Source: an uncultured Fodinibius sp. (GTDB lineage: Bacteria > Bacteroidota > Rhodothermia > Balneolales > Balneolaceae). Taken from it: a stretch of DNA of 64,000 nt. Positions 47,088-55,691 of this stretch are shown here, in pieces. The stretch spans positions 186,001 to 250,000 of the forward strand of contig CAJXMJ010000003.1 of the NCBI GenBank assembly GCA_913056455.1, written 5' to 3'. Within the stretch, counting starts at the first letter, position 1. Each line of letters starts with the position of its first letter. Position numbers and translations under genes: made by a program. The notes below the pieces were generated by a model, which had not been told where the DNA came from, did no database searches, and saw nothing but the letters and a program-made list of their open reading frames with translations.

Positions 47088-49329
47088 AATGATATCCCAG
47101 ATTAAGCTTTACGGCATAGCCGCTGGTAAGATTTGGAGTTGACAGAGCCACCTCAATGGGGCCTACAATTGAAGTGGCACCAACAGCAAGGGAATATCCG
47201 GTTTCCAGCCGTTCTTGATCCAGATTAAATGTCCATTGTTCGGCAAGATGTGCAAGGTTCATACCCCCGCTGATATAGATTTTTTTATTTATCCTGAACT
47301 GAAGGTTTGAACGGAGGCCTTTGATATTTGCAGCACGAAGCTGTTGCGCAGGATGCCCCATAAAAGGTAGCTGTTTGAGGTCAAAAACCGGGTTTTGAGA
47401 CAGGCCTCCTAAATAATAATAGTAATGCAGAGGCAACTCTGAGGTAGAAGAATATCCGGCAAAAAGTTCGTTGGAAATATTTACTCCGTCAAAAAGCTTA
47501 ATGGTAGAGAACCACCTGCCGGAAGTCTGAAAAAAGGTTGACGAGCTTCCCCATCCGGGCTCTGAAATTTCGGTTTTTAAACTGAGATCTTGTCCTTTCG
47601 TCGGGAAATAGGGGCGATTCAGCGTATTGAAATCAACACTCAAAAAGGGTTTGAGTAAAAATGTAGTATTGCCGAATACAAGCGTATTTCCAATGGCTTC
47701 ATTTAAGTTATAGAGCTCCGTTTCGAAGCCAACTTCAAAATCGACTTGTTGCCAGAACCGCATGGTGAATGAGGGTTGAAATGACAGCTTTTCCACATCA
47801 ATGCTTGATAAAGCCTGGTTTTGGTCGTAATAATTGATGGGAGAGCGCTGGAGGTTAAACCTTGTTTTCATGTGAGTAAGTGGAACAAGGCTGGTTGGAA
47901 TGCTGTAATCTGCGGTAAGCTCCAATATCTCACCGGCTCTCAGCTGCATGGTTAACCGATCGTTCAAAAAGATATTGTCTGTAAATGAGGCACCGAATAA
48001 TAGCGCCGCTTTATATTGGCTGTCGTATCGCATGCTAAAACCGGCATATTCCTGTTCTTTGTGTTGGAATTCCATGACTAGATGACTGCCCTTGTTATTC
48101 TGATCTTTTTGCAGGCGATATGATATTTGGCTGAAGAGCCCTGAGGCGTAGAGTTGGTTTATCTTTTGTTCGAGTTGTGAGAGGGTAAGTGTTTCCGGTG
48201 GTTGTATATCAAGCCCAAGAAATACTTGTCGCTGCTGTACTAATCCGGTTAGATTATTAAGTGAAATACTTGAGACAAGGATGGTATCCTGACGTGTTGA
48301 TCGTATGGGTTTAAATTCGGAAGGTGCTGTTTGGTGTTTTGCCAGTGCTTTCTGGATTTTCGGGAGTGCTTTCCGGGTGGCCTGTTCTCCGCGGCGAATA
48401 ATCTCATCTACCTTTTCATAGCTGAATGTAGAAAAGCCGCTGATATTCGGACGGATATAGATATCCGTTTTTTCTTTTTGGATAGTATCTGATTCCTGTT
48501 GATGAAATCCTACAGATTGGAAGAGTATATCAACAAATGTTTTAAGGCTGTCGACATTTTTAATGGGTTCTCCCACATCGGATGCAATAACGAAGTCGGC
48601 CCCCAAATTTTCTACATCTTCGACGGGTATATTTCGAGCAACACCTCCGTCAATATATGTTTCTCCGTCAATGCTAACCGGTTTAAAAATGCTGGGAATG
48701 GCAATGCTGGCTCGGACAACGTCGGGCAGATAGCCACTGGAAAAGCTTTTTGGTTTTCCCGTAGCCAAGTTGGTTGCCACCGCCGAGAATGGGATGGGGA
48801 GCTCTGTAAAATCTCTAGCATCATGAAAGGGAAGCATCAGCCGATAGAGCATCATTGAGATGTTTTGACCATCAATAAGGCCGGTCGGCAGCGAAAGCTT
48901 ATTGTTATCGAAGGGAAACGTAACAAGATAGGTATCCTTTTTTAGGATACTGTTTGAGATTTGCTGTGGATTAATTTGATAACTGTCATTTAAAAGAATA
49001 TTCCAGTTCGTAGTTCGAGCTATTTCCTCGATTTCTTGTGGGGAATAACCGATGGCATATAAAGAGCCTATTATTGATCCCATGCTGGTGCCACTGACCA
49101 TATGGACCGGAATTCCTTCTTCTTCCAGTACTTTAAGCACGCCGATATGTGCAAATCCCTTGGCGCCTCCTCCACTTAAGGCAAGTCCCAGTTTTATTTC
49201 TTTTTGAGCCTTAGTGGTTGTGTTTTCCTGCCGGTCTTGTTGGGCAATTCCTAAAAAAGGTATGAACAAAAAGCATAGTAGAAGTACGGAGCTTCGTATG
49301 TAGAATTTTTGTAAGGTTAGACCTGCCAT
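47083..49329 (-). CDS. Patatin-like phospholipase fused to an Omp85-type barrel
   Basis: 748 residues. Signal peptide about 1-30. The patatin domain (45-320) has the oxyanion loop SGGGAKG, the nucleophile elbow GTSMG with S82, and the Asp of the dyad in DGG (D227). One POTRA-like domain follows (about 345-430), then a 16-strand BamA/TamA-like barrel ending in 'YHF', a normal outer-membrane C-terminus. The order matches type Vd secretion (PlpD): the barrel displays or releases the lipase domain. The catalytic pair is intact, so it should be an active phospholipase/lipase. Confidence 0.93.
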   Translation of the reverse strand: MAGLTLQKFYIRSSVLLLCFLFIPFLGIAQQDRQENTTTKAQKEIKLGLALSGGGAKGFAHIGVLKVLEEEGIPVHMVSGTSMGSIIGSLYAIGYSPQEIEEIARTTNWNILLNDSYQINPQQISNSILKKDTYLVTFPFDNNKLSLPTGLIDGQNISMMLYRLMLPFHDARDFTELPIPFSAVATNLATGKPKSFSSGYLPDVVRASIAIPSIFKPVSIDGETYIDGGVARNIPVEDVENLGADFVIASDVGEPIKNVDSLKTFVDILFQSVGFHQQESDTIQKEKTDIYIRPNISGFSTFSYEKVDEIIRRGEQATRKALPKIQKALAKHQTAPSEFKPIRSTRQDTILVSSISLNNLTGLVQQRQVFLGLDIQPPETLTLSQLEQKINQLYASGLFSQISYRLQKDQNNKGSHLVMEFQHKEQEYAGFSMRYDSQYKAALLFGASFTDNIFLNDRLTMQLRAGEILELTADYSIPTSLVPLTHMKTRFNLQRSPINYYDQNQALSSIDVEKLSFQPSFTMRFWQQVDFEVGFETELYNLNEAIGNTLVFGNTTFLLKPFLSVDFNTLNRPYFPTKGQDLSLKTEISEPGWGSSSTFFQTSGRWFSTIKLFDGVNISNELFAGYSSTSELPLHYYYYLGGLSQNPVFDLKQLPFMGHPAQQLRAANIKGLRSNLQFRINKKIYISGGMNLAHLAEQWTFNLDQERLETGYSLAVGATSIVGPIEVALSTPNLTSGYAVKLNLGYHF

Positions 49330-49482
49330 CCGTGTCGAATTTGATGAATTTTATTGGAATAAATATATAGTAATATAAAAAGATCAGCTGACGAGAGATA
49401 TTAAATTACATTTATTTGGAGCGTTCTCTTCCAAGAATATTACATAGGATTTGAGGGATGGGTTGATCCTTAGAGAGTAGTT

Positions 49483-50286
49483 TTATTCGAGGGAAAAATT
49501 CAATTTTTGCTCATAAGCAAAACCACTTTGAAGGGGATCTGAAAGCTCTCTGAATGTTACCGGTACCGACTTTGATCCGGCCAGAACAACAAAATGCAAA
49601 TGTGGGGTGGTCGAGAATCCGGTATTGCCGCTAAAGCCGATAACTTCCCCGGCGTAAACTTGTTCACCAACATCGACGAGGGCTCCCTTATGTCGCAGAT
49701 GGGCATAGACGGCTATGGTTCCGTCATTATGGCAAACCATAATTTTATTGGCTTGTTGCAAATAATCCTCATTGTCGCCGCCCTTTTTATTATTAACACT
49801 TACAAATCCGACCGTTCCACCGCGAGCAGCACTGATCAGACTGTTTTCGGGCATCTTAAAATCGAAGGCATACTTTGAGTTTGGCATGTTGTGGGTAAAA
49901 GCCGAGTTATTTCCCTGTATAAGTATATGAGACTTTCCCTTGGGGTAGGGCAGTAAATATTTATAGCTTGAATCGTGAATTGCATTGGGATTACCAAGCG
50001 TGAGATGGTATCGCACCTGTCCTTTGAATTCGGAAGGAGAATCTAATGAATCGATGGGCAGTTGAATAAGCTTGTCTTTCCCTCCCTTTGGTACAAAGCG
50101 CTCAAACTTGGTATCCAGTGAATCGGGTTCAGCTTTTAAATAAACAGGGCAGGGGAGATTGTTTTGAGCCCATAGGGTGAACTCCTCGTTAGAGATATCG
50201 TCCCAAATAAAGACTGCCTGGGCATTGGAGTCCTGAACAGTACCCACTAATGGGAGAAGAAATAAAAGTAGGATAAGTGTACGCAT
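49483..50286 (-). CDS. Exported M23-family metallopeptidase
   Basis: 267 residues with a signal peptide (about 1-23). The M23 (LytM/lysostaphin-like) domain covers about 125-240. Zinc ligands are H132, D142 and the second histidine in HLHF (H231), with H196 in YAHLRH as a likely catalytic residue. The N-terminal 100 residues have no recognised fold. It probably cuts peptide bridges of the cell wall or a peptide substrate in the periplasm. The patatin-barrel gene lies 153 bases downstream. Confidence 0.92.
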   Translation of the reverse strand: MRTLILLLFLLPLVGTVQDSNAQAVFIWDDISNEEFTLWAQNNLPCPVYLKAEPDSLDTKFERFVPKGGKDKLIQLPIDSLDSPSEFKGQVRYHLTLGNPNAIHDSSYKYLLPYPKGKSHILIQGNNSAFTHNMPNSKYAFDFKMPENSLISAARGGTVGFVSVNNKKGGDNEDYLQQANKIMVCHNDGTIAVYAHLRHKGALVDVGEQVYAGEVIGFSGNTGFSTTPHLHFVVLAGSKSVPVTFRELSDPLQSGFAYEQKLNFSLE

Positions 50287-50363
50287 ATGACCATTTGATA
50301 ATAGTTGGTTTCCCTACCCAGTTTAGACTATGTAACAGTATTTTGTATTACGAAGTTTAACCG

Positions 50364-50702
50364 TTAACTAAGTTTGCTGCCATCAGGGATATTTTTATCG
50401 GGCACTGCCAGTACTACGCCTTCATCGTCTCGGTAAAAGCCGGTAATGAGACATTCAGAAATAAAGGGTCCAATTTGTTTGGGAGGAAAATTTATGACGC
50501 CAATAACTTGTTTATCGATGAGATCGGTTGTTGAGTACAGGGATGTAATTTGGGCACTGCTCTTCTTGATCCCAATTTCTTTGCCGAAATGTATCCACAG
50601 CTTATAAGCAGGTTTGTTCGCTTCTGGAAATTCCTCGGCCTTGATGATCGTTCCGACTCGAAGGTCGACCTGTTCAAATTCTTCCCAACTAATTGTTGAC
50701 AT
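50364..50702 (-). CDS. csaA: tRNA-binding-domain protein CsaA
   Basis: About 112 residues from the ATG at 50702, which follows the thioesterase stop by 7 bases; an in-frame ATG at 50762 would overlap that gene and add 20 residues not expected in the family. The sequence 'FEQVDLRVGTIIKAEEFPEANKPAYKLWIHFG' and 'GVINFPPKQIGPFISECL' are the CsaA/EMAP-II tRNA-binding (OB) signature. CsaA is a small dimeric protein reported to bind tRNA and act as an export-related chaperone in Bacillus. It is likely co-transcribed with the upstream thioesterase. Confidence 0.92.
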   Translation of the reverse strand: MSTISWEEFEQVDLRVGTIIKAEEFPEANKPAYKLWIHFGKEIGIKKSSAQITSLYSTTDLIDKQVIGVINFPPKQIGPFISECLITGFYRDDEGVVLAVPDKNIPDGSKLS

Positions 50703-50709
50703 TAATTGA

Positions 50710-51156
50710 CTATTGGTTTTGCCATTCGAATGATTCAGTTCGCGGAAACTGCATAACAACATCTAATAATTTATCAGGAGGTTTTCCTAACTTTCGTTGT
50801 TTCAGATTTAGCCAGGCTCCATCAACAATGATTTGGGCTGCTTGGTCACCGTTCTGCTTAAATATCTCGTGGAGAAAAGACCAACGCGAACCATCCTTAC
50901 GCATCGTCAGCACTTTACAAGTAACTGTAATTTGTTCTGATAGCCCGATCTCTTTAAAAAACTTTGTTTCTTCCCTGAATAAGATAGGCCCAAGATTCAT
51001 TTCGGCAATGTCTTTAATGGGTAGCCCAAAACTCTGGAACATAGCGATACGTGTTTGGGCAGCATAGTCATTATATACCGAATGCCGCATGTGACGATTG
51101 GGATCCATATCGGCCCAGATCACTTCGTATGTTTTGCTATAATCTTTTTTCTGCAT
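50710..51156 (-). CDS. Acyl-CoA thioesterase of the 4HBT (hot-dog) family
   Basis: 148 residues. 'WADMDPNRHMRHSVYNDY' matches the catalytic start of 4HBT thioesterases, with D18 as the likely catalytic residue. A single hot-dog fold is expected, acting as a dimer or tetramer. It hydrolyses acyl-CoA esters; the chain length is not predictable. csaA follows after 7 bases. Confidence 0.88.
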   Translation of the reverse strand: MQKKDYSKTYEVIWADMDPNRHMRHSVYNDYAAQTRIAMFQSFGLPIKDIAEMNLGPILFREETKFFKEIGLSEQITVTCKVLTMRKDGSRWSFLHEIFKQNGDQAAQIIVDGAWLNLKQRKLGKPPDKLLDVVMQFPRTESFEWQNQ

Positions 51157-51305
51157 AAGAAGGCTATTCGTTGTATATCAAGATAGATGAAAGTGATCTG
51201 ATGATGTAGTGTTATTGCAAATAGAGTTTCGTTTTTACTGGTTGTATACACTATTGTAAAAGAAATTCTTTCGATAAGCGAGCAATATTTAAATGAGGGA
51301 GTTAA

Positions 51306-51344
51306 CTATGTTAATAGTAGCCCTTGCCCAAAAAGGTAACATAG
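51306..51344. repeat. Inverted repeat CTATGTTA/TAACATAG
   Basis: A perfect 8-bp inverted repeat with a 23-base spacer in the space between the thioesterase and the ECF41 gene. Its minus strand begins with CTATGTTACCTT, which recurs at 54246-54257. Confidence 0.6.
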
Positions 51345-51388
51345 AGATATTAATGGGAGGGGAATTGAGTGGGCGGGATGGGGTATAG
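51308..51388 (+). CDS. Possible small protein, 26 residues
   Basis: A short reading frame (MLIVALAQKGN...) with a good Shine-Dalgarno-like GAGGGAG 5 bases before the ATG. Nothing proves that it is translated. It coincides with an inverted repeat (CTATGTTA/TAACATAG), so the region could equally be an RNA element. Very uncertain. Confidence 0.15.
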   Translation: MLIVALAQKGNIEILMGGELSGRDGV

Positions 51389-51415
51389 TTTAAATTGATT
51401 CACGTAATTTTCCGA

Positions 51416-52279
51416 TCATTTTTTATCGGGGAGTTTATCAGGATTTAGGATCGAGAATATTCTTATGATTGTATTTTTCTTGAGGCTAAATGTCCAGATG
51501 CTGTGGAGTTCTCCCTTGATGTAGACTTTAAACCCAAGCCGATTGTTTACATGGGTGAACTCTATTTCGACATGCCCTTCATTTTTATCGGCGATGCTTA
51601 CTAAGAATTTGCTTATTTTTTTAGCACTTATAATAGGTTTGGGAGCAGCCTCAGCCTTGCCGCCACCGTCAGAATATAAAACAGCATCATCGGTTAAAAG
51701 AGCTTGGAGCTTGTCAATATTCCTATCCTGCAGCGCTTGGAGAAATTGCTCAATAATGTATTGTTCTTCTTCTTTGGGTAGATCATCCGGAAGAGTATTA
51801 CTTTGAATTCGTTGGCGGGCCCGTTGTGCCGCTTTCCGACAAGCTGCGGCGTTCTTATCGACCATCTCAGCAACTTCCTCAAAGGTATATCCGAAGATAT
51901 CGTGGAGCAAGTAAATGGCCCGCTGATCAACCGGCAAGTTTTCAAGCAGGTGTAATAAGGCAATAGTTAGTTCATCGTGGAGCTCGATATTGCTATCAGG
52001 TTGGTTGTTGCTGACCCCTATTATTGGTTGTGGCAGCCATGGACCGTAATACTCTTCTCTCTGATTCTTTGCAGATCGAAGGCGATCAATACAGAGGCGA
52101 CTAATAATGGTTTTGAGGTATCCCTCCGGGTTCTTAATATCATCGGTAGAAACGTTTGTCCATCTTAGATATCCATCTTGCACAATATCTTTTGCATCGT
52201 GTAGACTGCCCAGCATGCCATAAGCAATATTGGTAAGTTCAGATCGATAACTGTTAAAGATCTTAGTCTTATTATTCAT
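51416..52279 (-). CDS. ECF41-group sigma factor with SnoaL-like C-terminal domain
   Basis: 287 residues. Sigma region 2 (about 8-75: 'AYGMLGSLHDAKDIVQDGYL') and region 4 (about 105-160) are followed by a SnoaL-like domain (170-287). The three ECF41 hallmarks are present: WLPQP (81-85, usually WLPEP), DGGGK (204-208) and a final NPDKL (279-283). In this group the C-terminal domain regulates the sigma factor in place of an anti-sigma factor. The partner gene upstream is an AhpD-like protein, the usual ECF41 target, with a 3-base gap, and a matching promoter lies in front of that gene. Confidence 0.95.
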   Translation of the reverse strand: MNNKTKIFNSYRSELTNIAYGMLGSLHDAKDIVQDGYLRWTNVSTDDIKNPEGYLKTIISRLCIDRLRSAKNQREEYYGPWLPQPIIGVSNNQPDSNIELHDELTIALLHLLENLPVDQRAIYLLHDIFGYTFEEVAEMVDKNAAACRKAAQRARQRIQSNTLPDDLPKEEEQYIIEQFLQALQDRNIDKLQALLTDDAVLYSDGGGKAEAAPKPIISAKKISKFLVSIADKNEGHVEIEFTHVNNRLGFKVYIKGELHSIWTFSLKKNTIIRIFSILNPDKLPDKK

Positions 52280-52282
52280 GGT

Positions 52283-52861
52283 TTAAGGCTGTGAGTTACA
52301 AAGGCTGTCAGATGCTATTCCAAGAGGTCGGTTTATCAGGTTATAGTAATTTTCCAGGGCATTGAGCCAGGTTATCTCTACTATTTCTTTCTCATTATAA
52401 TGGGTTTGCAGCTCTTCAAATACCACATCACCAACTTGTTTTTCAAGGGTAGCTTGTTCGACATATTGGAGCGCTGCTTTTTCGGATTTATCAAATACAT
52501 CGCTGGATTGGTAATTCAACAGCTGCTCATATTTGCTGATATCAATATTCTCTTGGGCATCTGCTTTAGCAATGTCGATACAAAATGAACAGCCATTAAG
52601 TGTGGCCACAAAGCTTTTGATATAAAATATAAGTTCATCTGAAAGCGAAAGGTTATCCTCAATACTCATCAGTTTTTGCGAGAGAGAAAGCGTCTCGGGC
52701 ATGCGAGCCTGAACAACCTTTACAGGTGTTATGACCTTGCCAAGCTTCTTTTTGGTGAACCAGTAAGCCAGCTTTTTTTTAATGCCGGTGGGATTATCAA
52801 TGGGTTTGAGCCGGGGTTCATCTTTTGATGACAACTCGGTTATTTCGTCAGTAGTATCCAT
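52283..52861 (-). CDS. Carboxymuconolactone-decarboxylase/AhpD-like protein, ECF41 partner
   Basis: 192 residues. The all-helical CMD fold carries a redox-type CSFC (C91, C94). The histidine that follows CxxC in AhpD is an alanine here (A98), so it is not a classic AhpD peroxidase partner. ECF41 sigma factors are normally encoded beside, and activate, carboxymuconolactone decarboxylase, oxidoreductase or epimerase genes. Here this gene and the sigma gene form an operon behind an ECF41-type promoter. The substrate is unknown. Confidence 0.88.
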   Translation of the reverse strand: MDTTDEITELSSKDEPRLKPIDNPTGIKKKLAYWFTKKKLGKVITPVKVVQARMPETLSLSQKLMSIEDNLSLSDELIFYIKSFVATLNGCSFCIDIAKADAQENIDISKYEQLLNYQSSDVFDKSEKAALQYVEQATLEKQVGDVVFEELQTHYNEKEIVEITWLNALENYYNLINRPLGIASDSLCNSQP

Positions 52862-52895
52862 AATGCTACGTTTTAATTCAATGGTAACATTAATA

Positions 52896-52922
52896 GACGA
52901 AATGGAGAGCTTGAGTGTGACA
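52896..52922 (-). promoter_or_regulatory. ECF41-type promoter
   Basis: On the minus strand the sequence reads TGTCACA, 16 bases, then CGTC. The -35 is at 52916-52922 and the -10 at 52896-52899. These are the two motifs described for ECF41 target promoters. The start of the CMD gene is about 35 bases downstream. The operon is therefore probably autoregulated. Confidence 0.85.
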
Positions 52923-52940
52923 ATAATTCCCGAACTTTTT

Positions 52941-53489
52941 TTATGCGCTACTATTCCACTCTGATTTAAGAGTACGGTAAATGATGCGGTCTTTAAATTT
53001 GTCCTTCAATTGAATGGTTTCCTTTTGGCTCCCTTCTTGGGTGAACCCAAGGCGTTCCGGAATTGCTCTGCTCTTTTTATTATCGATGGCACAATAAATT
53101 TCAACGCGGTTCAGATCCAGCTTATTAAAAGCGTGGCGAACCACTTCGGAACAGCATTTTGTCATAATTCCCCGTCCCTGATAGGATTTGCCCAACCAAT
53201 ATCCCAGCGAGGTTTTCTGGTTTTGCCAATCTATTTTGTGGTGTCCAATGGTTCCTGCAATATTATTATCTACAAGGATGGCAGCCTGAAAGCTTTGATT
53301 TTCAACCCACTGTTTTTGGGTCTGTTTTATGAAATCAACAGTATCGTCTGGCTGTTGGACCGAATCAACCCAGGGAAGCCATTGAGCAAGGTATTCTCGA
53401 TTCTGGTCTGTAAGCTGAAAGAGCTCCTGGGCGTGTCGCACTTCTAACTGTTCAAGACGTTTATGATCAGTTATCTGCCAATCGAACAT
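52941..53489 (-). CDS. RimJ/RimL-type GNAT N-acetyltransferase
   Basis: 182 residues of the GNAT fold. 'SLGYWLGKSYQGRGIMTKCCSEVVRHAF' holds the acetyl-CoA-binding Q-x-x-G-x-[GA] motif. The later 'NRVEIYCAIDNKKSRAIPERLGF' is typical of RimL/ribosomal-protein acetyltransferases. The substrate may be a ribosomal protein N-terminus or a small amine. The ECF41 promoter lies just behind its stop, so it is not part of that operon. Confidence 0.9.
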   Translation of the reverse strand: MFDWQITDHKRLEQLEVRHAQELFQLTDQNREYLAQWLPWVDSVQQPDDTVDFIKQTQKQWVENQSFQAAILVDNNIAGTIGHHKIDWQNQKTSLGYWLGKSYQGRGIMTKCCSEVVRHAFNKLDLNRVEIYCAIDNKKSRAIPERLGFTQEGSQKETIQLKDKFKDRIIYRTLKSEWNSSA

Positions 53490-53538
53490 GAAAATGGATG
53501 ATAGTCTTGCTTAAAAGCCATTCGATAAACAGAATCAT

Positions 53539-54024
53539 TTAGGAGTTAACCTTTATAAATCGACCGGAGTATTCCAGGCAGAGTAACAAGGTAATGCCAT
53601 ACCCAAGATGCATAATCAATCCTGCTGCTATATTGAGTACCGGAAACCAGGTATCCATATAAAATATGCCGAATGATTCGCCTCCGGCCATAGAAATTGC
53701 GGGGGATACTATAACAGCAGCAATAATTGATATCACAACACCATAGATAATGCCTTGTGCCAGCCAGTTAACCGGGAGTTTGTTATCCAGAAAGACAACC
53801 CATATTAAGGCTAATAAAATACCACCTATATAGTATGCTGCATTGCCCCATAGAATGTTGTAGGGGGCCTGTTCATGGATATGATTAAAAATTTCCTTTA
53901 GCATGTATCCTACATCAATAACAGGCAGGCCAATGCCGCTTGATAAAAATGATAGCATCGACATCATAAATGTAGCAATGAGCCCGCAAATAACTGTTTC
54001 CGAAAAAGAATAAGTGCGTTCCAT
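53539..54024 (-). CDS. Uncharacterised four-helix membrane protein
   Basis: 161 residues from the ATG at 54024; a TTG at 54039 would add five residues. Four hydrophobic helices are seen, near 8-33, 55-80, 85-112 and 125-152. I do not recognise the family. The GNAT gene lies 49 bases downstream on the same strand. Confidence 0.75.
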   Translation of the reverse strand: MERTYSFSETVICGLIATFMMSMLSFLSSGIGLPVIDVGYMLKEIFNHIHEQAPYNILWGNAAYYIGGILLALIWVVFLDNKLPVNWLAQGIIYGVVISIIAAVIVSPAISMAGGESFGIFYMDTWFPVLNIAAGLIMHLGYGITLLLCLEYSGRFIKVNS

Positions 54025-54039
54025 AACAGGTGTACCCAA

Positions 54040-54326
54040 CGTAATTAGTTTAAAAGTTTATTTATATATAGATACTATATTACACAGAAACAAATAAGAG
54101 CTGTTTTTGTAAAGAGATTCTTCCAGAATATTTATTCGTGAATAAATTTAGAGAGGTATAATAAACGATTATTAATTTTTATATCGGTATGGGATTGGTG
54201 TCAATTTAAAGGAGGTAACCGTACATGCAGAAACGATAAGGAAGACTATGTTACCTTGAAAGCAAGAGGGGGGGTAAAGTTTTGATGTTTACAATGAGAG
54301 TTCAAGCCAACCTTGCCTAAATAATA
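54040..54326. other. Intergenic region with a lone strong Shine-Dalgarno
   Basis: About 290 bases with no convincing gene. A perfect AAAGGAGG is followed by an ATG that opens only four codons (MQKR). A second ATG, MLP-stop, follows inside the CTATGTTACCTT element (54246-54257) shared with the region at 51.3 kb. It may be an RNA or a leader; nothing more can be said. Confidence 0.4.
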
Positions 54327-54356
54327 AAAGCCCGGAGCAGTACTCCGGGCTTTTCA
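54326..54356 (-). terminator. Bidirectional terminator after the acidic lipoprotein
   Basis: AAAAGCCCGGAG and CTCCGGGCTTTT form a 12-bp stem with a 5-base loop, flanked by A/T-rich tracts on both sides. It lies downstream of the minus-strand lipoprotein gene. Confidence 0.9.
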
Positions 54357-54388
54357 GCGTTTAACAGATAATGTTATTTAATCACGGG

Positions 54389-55255
54389 CTAATCATCATT
54401 ATCATCTTCGTCGTCCTCATCCTCATCATCATCGAAATCATCTTCGTCTACCTCAATTTCTTCAACGCCATCTTCGAATTCGGCTTCAAACTCCAACAGT
54501 TCGCCGTATTCACTCCAGTCGTACTGTGAAAGATCATAAACGGACCCGTCTTCTTGCTGCAGCCATCGGGTAGGATTGATACGGACTGATACAACTTGTT
54601 GTACGTTCTCTTCGGTGATTTCGAGAGGCGGTTCAAATTCCCGTTCAATTTCGATTTCAGCTTCGGCAAATACGTTAAACGATTGTGGGTCTCCATCGCT
54701 GGGAGTAAAAGAACCCGTAATCACCATACTGGCTTCATCCGGCCATTCGGGAAATACCGTTCGAATGGAATCAGCCAAGGCTGTGTGTTCTTGTTCTTCC
54801 CCTTCTTCTCCATCGTCGAAGTCGAGGTCTTCGACTTCAAATTCAAGTTCTTCATAAAGGCCGGCCTGTATAGCGCTGTTGCCCAGGCTTAATGTCTCCT
54901 CGCCAAGCGGCAGGTCGACCCAGAAAGCTTTTGATTCAAATTCATCGGGTTCAACCTCAACGCTGTCATTGTCGCTGTCGGCGGCTTCCAACTTGAACTT
55001 TGCGACGATAAACCGGATGTCATCAATCCGAAGGGTGCCATTCGACCCTTCAATAACTAACGAGTCATGGGATGATGAAGTGGTAATGCCAGATGAGACA
55101 GTTTTAGCAGAAGTGTTGCCAGAAATGGTTTTAAATTGGAGGGCAACATTTCCTTCTCCCGGTTCCGGGTTAGTATTGGTGGTATCACAACCGGTAAGAA
55201 AAGAGATCAGTAGGAAAGATAGCGCAGTGAAGGATAGTAGCTTTGTAAATTTCAT
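54389..55255 (-). CDS. Acidic lipoprotein of unknown function
   Basis: 288 residues with a lipoprotein signal (FLTGC, C23). Residues 35-130 look like a beta-sandwich ('LRIDDIRFIVAKFKLEAADS' recalls DUF4382-type domains). The rest is strongly acidic, and the last 30 residues are almost only Asp and Glu. Such tails may bind calcium or be simply a halophile trait. It stands alone and is closed by a terminator. Confidence 0.82.
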   Translation of the reverse strand: MKFTKLLSFTALSFLLISFLTGCDTTNTNPEPGEGNVALQFKTISGNTSAKTVSSGITTSSSHDSLVIEGSNGTLRIDDIRFIVAKFKLEAADSDNDSVEVEPDEFESKAFWVDLPLGEETLSLGNSAIQAGLYEELEFEVEDLDFDDGEEGEEQEHTALADSIRTVFPEWPDEASMVITGSFTPSDGDPQSFNVFAEAEIEIEREFEPPLEITEENVQQVVSVRINPTRWLQQEDGSVYDLSQYDWSEYGELLEFEAEFEDGVEEIEVDEDDFDDDEDEDDEDDNDD

Positions 55256-55645
55256 GATTCTGATATTATAGATGATAATTTATGCTTTGAAGAAGCAGGG
55301 AACGTATATGACGATCGAACTGTAAAAAGGTTACCTGTCTTCTAAAAGTTGACGTATATGCGTTTATTTCAACTGACTACGGGTACAAATGTTTCAAAGT
55401 ACCTAAGCTCCCTCAATGAAAGATGGATATGCTATAACAATTTCATGAAAGCGTATAGGTAATTAGCCAGGGCAACAGAGGTTGCTATCATATTGATTAA
55501 TCTCCCGATATAGAGTATTCTGAATTAATTAAGAACAGAGTAGTTGAGTGAAAGTAGTTATAAGGTAAAAAGCCAAAAGAAGAGGAAAGGATACTGTTAC
55601 AGGCTTTTGATATGATCTGTAATCGAAGTATTTAGAGGATGAAAT
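55256..55645. other. Intergenic region, no gene seen
   Basis: About 390 AT-rich bases between the lipoprotein gene and the tRNA terminator. No convincing reading frame or structured RNA. A weak AAAAAGCC/GGCTTTT inverted repeat (55567-55608) is probably chance. It should contain the promoter of the lipoprotein gene. Confidence 0.5.
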
Positions 55646-55688
55646 AAAAAAGCTGTAAACCATTTTGTGCAACGATTTACAGCTTTTC
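55646..55688 (-). terminator. Terminator after tRNA-Leu
   Basis: AAGCTGTAAA and TTTACAGCTT form a 10-bp stem with a 16-base loop. On the minus strand it is followed by a T-run, directly behind the tRNA. Confidence 0.85.
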
Positions 55689-55691
55689 GAG

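Noticed and set aside
50703..50762. Upstream start extending CsaA by 20 residues
   Set aside because: It would overlap the thioesterase gene and does not match the family N-terminus.
54576..55271. Several plus-strand frames opposite the acidic lipoprotein
   Set aside because: They arise from the GAA/GAC-rich codons of the acidic gene read in reverse as Ser/Phe-rich nonsense.
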